DNA from: Brachycybe producta
Lineage: Eukaryota > Arthropoda > Diplopoda > Playtdesmida > Andrognathidae
Length of the DNA: 64,000 nt
Reading direction: 5' to 3'
NCBI GenBank assembly: GCA_036925085.1
Contig: JAUPFP010000016.1
Coordinates: 3,863,903-3,927,902, forward strand
How positions within the stretch are numbered: position 1 is the stretch's first letter; the number at the start of each line of letters is the position of its first letter. Below are positions 57,100 to 64,000 of the stretch, one piece after another. The translations under genes and the position numbers were made by a program. The notes beneath the pieces were generated by a model. The model worked only from the letters and a program-made list of their open reading frames with translations, ran no database searches and was not told the DNA's origin.

Positions 57100-57308
57100 A
57101 CAGGCATTTCGAAATCGGGACAAACAGAAGTTGGCTCCGCCCTTTTTATGACGAACGCGGCAACTTCTAATTGGTTTGTTGTGTGGTTCGGCGTTGAAAA
57201 GGGCGAAGCATGTGACGTCAGACTACATAACCAACCAATTAGAAGTTGCCAGTCGTCATAAAAAGGGGCGGAGCCAACTGAAGTTCGTCCCGATTTCTAA
57301 ATGCCTGT
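57100..57308. mobile_element. Family C MITE
   Basis: Ends ACAGGCATTTCGAAATCGGG and CCCGATTTCTAAATGCCTGT. Contains TGACGTCA, CCGCCC and CCAATTAG. Flanks match only 6 of 8 bases. Confidence 0.8.
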
Positions 57309-58917
57309 TGTGTGGAGCCTGCGTACGAGGACATACTATTCTATCAACGTTTACATCGGGATAAGTGTACTGCTGTGTAATAAGCCTCATTTACTCTTCT
57401 AGTTCCTTAAAAAATACACATTTCTTCTTCTGAAAAGTTGAGACAAGGTCGTTCTTTGAATGAGAACATCAACAACTTGTCATTTTAATTGCTCCCCCCC
57501 CCCCTTTTTTTTCGTTATTAAAATTAATCATCTTACATACATAGACCTAAAGCCAATGGATTAATTTATTTTCCAAGCTTCTTTTCTCTTGATATGACTA
57601 ATACCAATTTATTAGAACATAATTTCCTTTTTAAAATGATTTAATTAAGGAAAATAAGCTCTAATAATTATCTTTTATTAAATGTCTTTTAACAAATTAA
57701 TTGGCGTTTGCAGCAAAAAAAAAAAAACCTTTCATTTAAAAAAACAAAACAAGGTTTGATAGAAATTAGCCTCAAAGAAACCCTGATCTGATCACGTACT
57801 TGAGACATTGCAACTTTCTTTAAATCTTATGCGTAAAGCGAACAGAAAAATCTGCCATTTTCAGTCAAAGCACCTGATTAAAGACTAGAATTTCAGACTC
57901 TTAATTAGGTTTTTGAACTGAAAAATATTTTTGTTTGAGGCTTATTTTCTGCCAAACCTAGTCATTTTCAACTAAAAAGCCAAATAAGAAAACTGAACAA
58001 CCTCAATCTTCTCTCTTGAAAACAATAACAGTGACGTCATGCTTAAAGTATTAGGCGTCACAATATTGCTTGCAGAGACCGCATCCGCAAATGCATCAAT
58101 AAAAAACGCTCGCAAATGCACGCAATAAAGCGATTTTGACATTTTAAAGGCAAAAACACGGTCATTAAAACTAGAAAAAACCGTTTGCATTTACATAATG
58201 AAGAGAACTTCGATCTCCTTTTCTGTTTCTAAAAATAGAATTTGACGTCCTTGGAAAATAATTTCTTTGTTCAATTATAACGGATTCTGCATACGTTTAC
58301 GTAAATATGTAACTTCACTACCTCTCTCTTGTCTACTTAATTTAGATTCATTGAGAAAAAATTTGAGAAATCGCGTGTCTTAGATCGAAAATGAGTGATA
58401 TGACGTCATTAGAATTCAATCCAATGATAACAGGTGGTATTTTATTGGCGGCATTTAAATGCAATGCAGGTATATATATGTTACTGTCAATCTGCGGAAT
58501 CAGGCAATCTGCGTAACAACCAACCCTGCTAGTAAATCGACTAAATTCAATACATTTTAGAATATTGAATTTTGCACATTGACTAGCAGGGTTGATTGTT
58601 TTGTAGATTGCCTGATTCTGCAGGTTGACAGTTAACATATAAGATACTAAAGCTATAATAATAAGCTTTATATATCAAATTATATCCTAAATTTCGTCAT
58701 TAATCACTTTTTTATTACTATTATTCAACCATGCATAATGTATTAAACGACCTTCAAGGTTAAATAACTCGAATAAATTAAATCAAAAGACGGTTTTTTT
58801 TATTTACTAATGAAAGAGTCGTTTGTTTTTTGGTCTTTTTGACCTCCAAATTAAATCGTATCCATTCATTATATACTTCTCAAAGTCCTTTTATATATAA
58901 AAAAAAAAAACTTAATT
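57309..58917. other. Intergenic; one palindrome at 58478-58637
   Basis: 58478-58637 is an inverted repeat: TGTCAATCTGCGGAATCAGG on the left and CCTGATTCTGCAGGTTGACA on the right, related in motif to family J. Elsewhere AT-rich; TGACGTCA occurs at about 58032 and 58400 outside family C. No gene recognised. Confidence 0.5.
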
Positions 58918-59230
58918 ACTAGGGCTCGGATTTTGATGCAATATCAACCGGAATGTTTCTCAATGTGTGGCCCAAGTGCCAACTGAAGTGACAATCTCGT
59001 TTAGATAATAAAAAAAAAACAATTGTTCTTTCTAATTAAAAACAATGGTTAGAGGCTAGAACTCTAGTTGACAACTGATAGTAACCAGACATCTAGCCTC
59101 TCCAACCACTTTTTTTTATTAGAAATAACATAATTGCAGTTTCTCTAATGACGATGACTTCACAGTTGGCTCTTGAGCCACAAATTGAGAAACATTCCGG
59201 TTGATATTGCATCAAAATCCGAGCCGTAAT
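58918..59230. mobile_element. Family G palindrome, copy 3
   Basis: AGGGCTCGGATTTTGATGCA at the left and TGCATCAAAATCCGAGCC at the right, about 310 bp, with TAATTAC on both sides (left next to CTAGGG, right after GCCGTAA). Same central AGGCTAGA core as the other copies. Confidence 0.75.
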
Positions 59231-62200
59231 AATTACCATCTTATATGTAAGCTGCTTGCTTTTACTATCAAATGTACGAATATTATCGATATAGCTATTA
59301 CTATCTTGATTTACATGGGGCTAATCCAACATTTAGATTTTTTTTTTAAACTTTCATGTTAAAATTATTTTAATTTATCTTTTATTAAAAATAATTGAAA
59401 ATTTCAGGCCCCATGGCCTCCTTTCTTATTGAAATACAATGAACAGGCTATTTCTTGTTTTGTTTTTATTACCCTTTGTCTCACTACAAAAGTAGGTCAC
59501 ATAATTTATGGCGAAAAACCTAGGAACAAGTGGACCCTAATGGCTTAGTGGATCATTAGGCTTAGTGGGCCCACTGAGCTTAAGTGTGAACCCAGTTAGC
59601 TTTGTGGATCACTTGTAGGTACATACATGCCTTAAAGGTCAAACCCCCAAAAAATTCATATTCCTCAAAGAAAAACAAGTGAAGTGCACGATCTCTGTGA
59701 ATTTCACGGTTTTTTCTTTAATTATAATTGATTGGTAGATGTTGATAGTTACTGTAGAAGTATTTGTTTTGCAAATTGACTGGTGAATTTGAAGAATTAC
59801 TTCTTTTCAGACCATTGTTGGTCTTCAGTGACATGCAACTTGTGTACAAATTAAAACAATTCATCTACTACGCCCCCTTAAGTAACATTATCTATATTGA
59901 CTTGTTGATATAGGCATTCTACACATTGCCTAATAACTCAAGTCAGTGAGAAGAAAATTGAAAACCGAAGTGTTTCGTTTTGCATATTAACTAGCGAATT
60001 GAATTTGCGTAAAAGTCTCTCTGAGCGCTCCAAACTCCTTTCTATTTAATATCAACATTTTTAAAACTAGATCAAAATCCAAACGCTCCGAGTTAACACT
60101 CCCATACATTTAAACCTATTTAAACTAACTCTAAGCACTCCTTTCACTCCGTTTTCAGATTTTTAGTTTCAAAAGGGGCATTAAATAACAAAAAAGAGAA
60201 GTCATTGACATCTTTTTTTCTTAACAATAAATAAAGACATACATCCTTTGTTAAATTATTGCTCTAATTTCAGATTTCGTTAGCAACATTATTATTCGAG
60301 GTGTTATAAAAAAAAATGAATGGAATGTGTGCCCATTTATCGAGAGCAAGGTTGAAACGAATTAAACCCGACTATAACAAAAAAAGAAACGCACGCCGCA
60401 CGTGACAAAAAGAGGGGGGGGGTCTCCTGTAGTTAAATGGGTGAAGGAGGAGGAGGAGCTTGGCATTGATAAAGGGGAGGAGTTAGTTAATATTTTGAGA
60501 CATTTTTTGAGTCATACACAACAACAAAAAACAAAAACAAAGGAGAACCATTCGAACTATACGAACCATTCTATGTTGGTTGTGACCTTTGCCTTTCATT
60601 CCTTTCAATCTATTGTTTTTAACAATTATTAATCTCCATATTTAAATACGCGAATAAATAAAAACGACTCTCTCTCCTTCTACTCAAAATAGCGGTCAAA
60701 AGCGCAAAGAATAAAATGAAAGAATGTGTTTCACATCGTAGAATATATATATACAATCTAGGAGAGACTGAGAGAGAGAGGGCGAAAGAGAAACCGAAGG
60801 ACTTTGTCCTCCTATCAGTATTCTTTCCTGTTTTCAATGCTATTCCTGCTGAGGTGTCAGCGTCTCCTCCCTCCCACCCTTTAATAGCCGCCGCCGTCGT
60901 AACCGTTTTGCTACAAAACGGCGGCCAATGACAGAAGACAAAAGTAACAGTGTTGCCGATTGCCAAAATTCTACACAAATAGAAAAATACTAATTATATT
61001 CTGTTACAGTCGTTTATTTCCCATCTCACGGCCTCTTTCAAGGTTAATGTTGTTGTTTCTAAATTGGATTCCAAATTTTCAACATTACTTGTTCTAGCCG
61101 CTAATCTGTATCAATGCGCCGTTTTTGTTTATTTTGCGTCTAGAAACGGTTGCTAAGCAACTGTAAAATTGACCATCTGGTTGACGTCATTGCAAAAACT
61201 AATAATATATATCTATAAATATAAGTGATTGAATATCTTCGATTTAAATCCTGTAATAATAATGATTAATATTTGACTATGACAAGGTTCGCGGATCTTT
61301 TACCCTATTTTCTGTGCTATTTATATATTTTTATCGGTTAAATAGCATTATTATTTTATTATAATTGCTTGCATAGCAATGTTGAATTATTTTATTAATT
61401 CGTAATGAGAGCGTGCTGGCAACACTGTAATGACGTCATAATTTGCGGTAGCTCACAAAAAAAAATTCACCTTTTGTTTCGTCACTCGTCAGCCGTTTAT
61501 TTTCAAAGAATGCGTTTTAACATATTATATATTTTAAAAGCATAAAATAATATATTAAAAATTTTAACTTTTGATTTTTAAAAATTTAATATTTTGTAGC
61601 CTTGACCTCCAAGCTAATGACATTAAAATAGAGCGCCGAACGGTTACAGTGTTGCCAGCTACTATTTTTTTTATATTGCCTCTAGACGACATTTCACGAT
61701 GACTTCCTCTTCTGATTTGTATTTAAATAGCATAAATATTTGAGAACATGATCGTGAAATAGCACATATAAACGCAGCATAATAGTAAAATAAAAATACT
61801 CCGAAAATAAAATAAAAATTCATGCAAAAATTTGCAAATAAACAATGTAAACCAAGATGAGATCCAATTATAATTGACTGAGATATACTTTCTTTAAAAA
61901 TATTCTTTCTTAAAGTGTAAACGTCTCTCGAAATCTTGATTATCGTGTGTTTCAGGTGCAAAATTAAGAGAAACTTGAATGTTTTAGAAACAAGAAGGGG
62001 GGTATTTTCATGATACCTTTCAAAATAAGGTTTTTTATGTCAGTTTAAAAATGACTCACTTTTAAATAGATAATTTTTTTAATTTTTGCTTATAAAAGTT
62101 TATTTTAAAAGATACCTGCGTGAAAATACCCTTAAGAGATCGAGTTACTCTTCTAGTTTTTCTTAATTTTGCTCCTGAAAGACAGAATAATAAAAACTCG

Positions 62201-62390
62201 AAAATCATTTTCCATAAACCATCTTTAAAAAAAACATGCAATTGAAAAAACAATGTCAATAAAGACATGAAATCCATGCAATGCAAATTACAAGCAATTT
62301 TTAAAGACATTTTTTTACTAAAAGAAAATCGATACAAAAGTACATTCAAATAATAATACAAGATGCAAATTGTGTTTGTTTTTCTTCTTT
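59231..62390. other. Intergenic; GC-richer block near 60.8-61.6 kb and a family A copy
   Basis: 60840-60940 is locally GC-rich, with GCCGCCGCCGTCG and GGCGGCCAATGA. TGACGTCA palindromes follow at about 61181 and 61433. A promoter is possible but unproven. A family A copy lies at about 61905-62229. No coding exon recognised. Confidence 0.45.
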
Positions 62391-62392
62391 AG

Positions 62393-62533
62393 AAGATGGA
62401 CGTGCTTCTTTCAGAACATGATGATGACACGGAAAACGAACAAATGGTTCAAAATAGCCACGTAATCCTACCTCATACACAAATGACCATCTCTTTAGCG
62501 AAGGCGACGGTTTTGTTGACAAACGGTCGAATC
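62393..62533 (+). CDS. Candidate internal exon, unknown gene
   Basis: The interval is bounded by a strong acceptor (TTTTTCTTCTTTAG) and a consensus donor (ATC then GTAAGT). It is open for exactly 47 codons, with ATG at codon 2 (62396): MDVLLSEHDDDTENEQMVQ and onward. The protein is not recognised. It lies just past the 3' end of VPS25 on the opposite strand, so the following exons would have to lie within or beyond VPS25. The minus strand is also open here, which weakens the call. Confidence 0.3.
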
Positions 62534-62554
62534 GTAAGTAGTGCGAACGATATT

Positions 62555-63830
62555 TCAGAAAAATTTCACGCCTTCACTGCCATCTGTTGTAAATAACTCT
62601 GCTTTTTTCTCGGTTTCCAATGTTTGAAGTGCACGAACAAGAATCCGTTCGTCGAGTCCGTGAAATTCTTAGTTAAAAAAAAAGTTAAGATATATAACTG
62701 CAACCAAGCATATAAAGTAAACCTTAAAATACCTTCGTTAACGCTGTCATCACCGTTAATGATCTCGTAAAGAGTACAAACCGAGTTTGTCATACCATTG
62801 TCATTAACCTAAAACGAAAATAACCGTTTTAAAGATAACGGTTTTGACACTTATTTGTGAAGTACTTGTCAAGTTACCCAACGATAGATGTGTTTTCCCC
62901 ATTCTTCAGGCGTCCTCCAAAAAATATAACATCGTTTCTTTGATTTATCCAACCATTCCAAGTTACCTGAATGATTAAAGGGGAACTTGTCAGATATCAG
63001 TTTGAAATGTCATTATAACATTAGGTTCCAGTTTTGGTATGATTTAAATAGTGATTATTTTCCAATTTTTAATTTATTTTAGGTTTTTTATTACACTAAT
63101 GAAAGTATTGGCATAACTGGTGTTAAAAAATCTCGAATCCGAATATATTAAGGTGGTTTTAAAGTGCAAACTGCCTCTCGAACTCTTGAGTATTCTGTCT
63201 TTAGGTGGCAAACCGGAGAAAAACCCTGACTGTGTTTTAGAGACTAGAAGGGTAGCTAAATCACTAAAAGTATTTTCATTTATTTATTTTGAAAGCTTGC
63301 AACATGAAAATACCCTTAAGTGATTGAGCCTCCCTTCTAGTTGCTAAAACAATTTAAAGTTTCTTTTCATTGTGTACATGAAAAACAGAATAATCAGCTA
63401 TTCTGTAAATTTACGTTCTACGTATGTAAATTAGTGGATCCTTTTTTTAATAACCTTTTTGTCTCAAATCCTCCAAAACAACATAGAGTGAATCTCCAGT
63501 TAGTTTCCCTGTACAGTAAAGAACAAACATGAAAATAGGTATTGAAATTAATTTTAAGTAGAAAGAAGGATATACTGTCGAGATTTGCGTTATTGAAGAG
63601 TGGACTGTTGTGAGCTTCAGTCACATCTAAAACAAACAACTTATGAACACGATAATAGTTCAATATAAGTGACCTCCAGGCCTCCACTTGTTTCTTTCGT
63701 GTGTCAAGATTAGGTTGGATTCTAGGTAGAAAAAAAAAACAATCAACATATTAAAACAAATCGTAAATTTGCATATTTACGTGAAAAAAGGTGGAAAATT
63801 ATATTGCCATGGCCACTTATAGTCGGCCAT
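62555..63830 (-). CDS. VPS25: VPS25, ESCRT-II subunit
   Basis: Complete gene read on the minus strand. Exons: 63830-63781, 63721-63576, 63508-63455, 62966-62878, 62808-62733, 62667-62555; 528 nt, 175 residues plus TGA. All introns are GT-AG with consistent phases (2, 0 or 1 as required by the joins). The protein begins MADYKWPWQYNFPPFF. The PPFF motif is the segment that binds VPS22/VPS36 in the ESCRT-II Y-shaped complex. Later landmarks are QPNLDTRKKQVEAWRSL, EAHNSPLFNN, VLEDLRQKG, NLEWLDKSKK, WRTPEEWGKHIYRW, NSVCTLYEI, EFHGLDE, and the terminal DGSEGVKFF. Length and order match animal VPS25 (about 176 residues, two winged-helix domains). ESCRT-II sorts ubiquitinated cargo at endosomes. The start ATG is fixed by the conserved N terminus. 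Note that GT at 63575-63574 (GTATAT) is the exon 2 donor. Confidence 0.95.
63148..63403. mobile_element. Family A palindromic MITE in VPS25 intron
   Basis: Starts TTAAGGTGGTTTTAAAGTGC; the right arm GAGCCTCCCTTCTAGTTGC ends near CAGAATAATCAGC. It occupies about half of the intron between exons 63508-63455 and 62966-62878. The centre is shortened. Confidence 0.75.
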
Positions 63831-64000
63831 ATTATGTATATATCGCAGAATATTAGAAAACGAATAAGAGCGGACACTGAAGTTAGTTAAACGTCTTGAA
63901 GTCCAGGTAGCGCCACAATTATTTGAATCATTTAATATATTGTTAATTTAAAAACGATCGTTGCGCTCTCTAAACGTGGAAGTTATAACTAATGTAAGTA

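Noticed and set aside
60402-60978. Frames of 71-119 residues around 60.4-61.0 kb
   Set aside because: Frames on both strands overlap, contain low-complexity GGGGGG and GAGAGA-derived stretches, and match nothing recognised. The region is kept only as a possible promoter.

Overview
The window is animal nuclear DNA. It is AT-rich and carries multi-exon genes with GT-AG introns, LINE retrotransposons and a very dense load of small inverted-repeat transposons. The best guess is an invertebrate metazoan. A tunicate or other invertebrate deuterostome would fit the vertebrate-like LRP2 tail, but the phylum cannot be fixed from sequence alone.

Four protein genes can be supported. (1) 129-8347, plus strand: the 3' part of an LRP2/megalin-type endocytic receptor, 18 exons and 1,656 residues in the window, with the 5' part off the left edge. 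(2) 24350-37432, plus: a four-exon ankyrin-repeat gene of the ANKRD33/ANKRD33B type with a 10.2 kb first intron. (3) 49362-51241, minus: a two-exon coding region for a 304-residue two-pass membrane protein of uncertain family. (4) 62555-63830, minus: a complete six-exon VPS25 gene (ESCRT-II, 175 residues) whose exons are mostly too short to stand out as ORFs. A plus-strand candidate exon (62393-62533) lies just beyond the VPS25 stop codon. LRP2 and VPS25 both act in endocytosis and endosomal sorting, but they are 54 kb apart on opposite strands and nothing shows a functional link.

The rest is mostly transposon-derived. There is a CR1/jockey-like LINE with an almost intact reverse transcriptase (16.5-19.2 kb), a second truncated LINE end (29.0-29.5 kb), a degraded third tail (31.0 kb), and a 5'-truncated RTE-type fragment with a perfect 17-bp target duplication (19.9-20.5 kb). 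At least ten families of palindromic or terminal-inverted-repeat elements occur. Family A (about 300-400 bp, ends at TTAA) is in introns of LRP2 and VPS25 and in intergenic DNA. Family B is larger and shares A's core. Family C has ACAGGCA ends and 8-bp duplications, clustered at 52.9-57.3 kb. Family D begins like TTGGCACACA. Family E occurs twice, each with a perfect 8-bp duplication and an internal array resembling degenerate telomere repeat. There are also a mariner/Tigger-type element, a GGGGCAGAC-ended element with a 9-bp duplication, and several long palindromes. Two coding-length minisatellites (32-bp and 33-bp units) and several microsatellites complete the picture. Element boundaries were read by eye and are approximate unless a target duplication is given.
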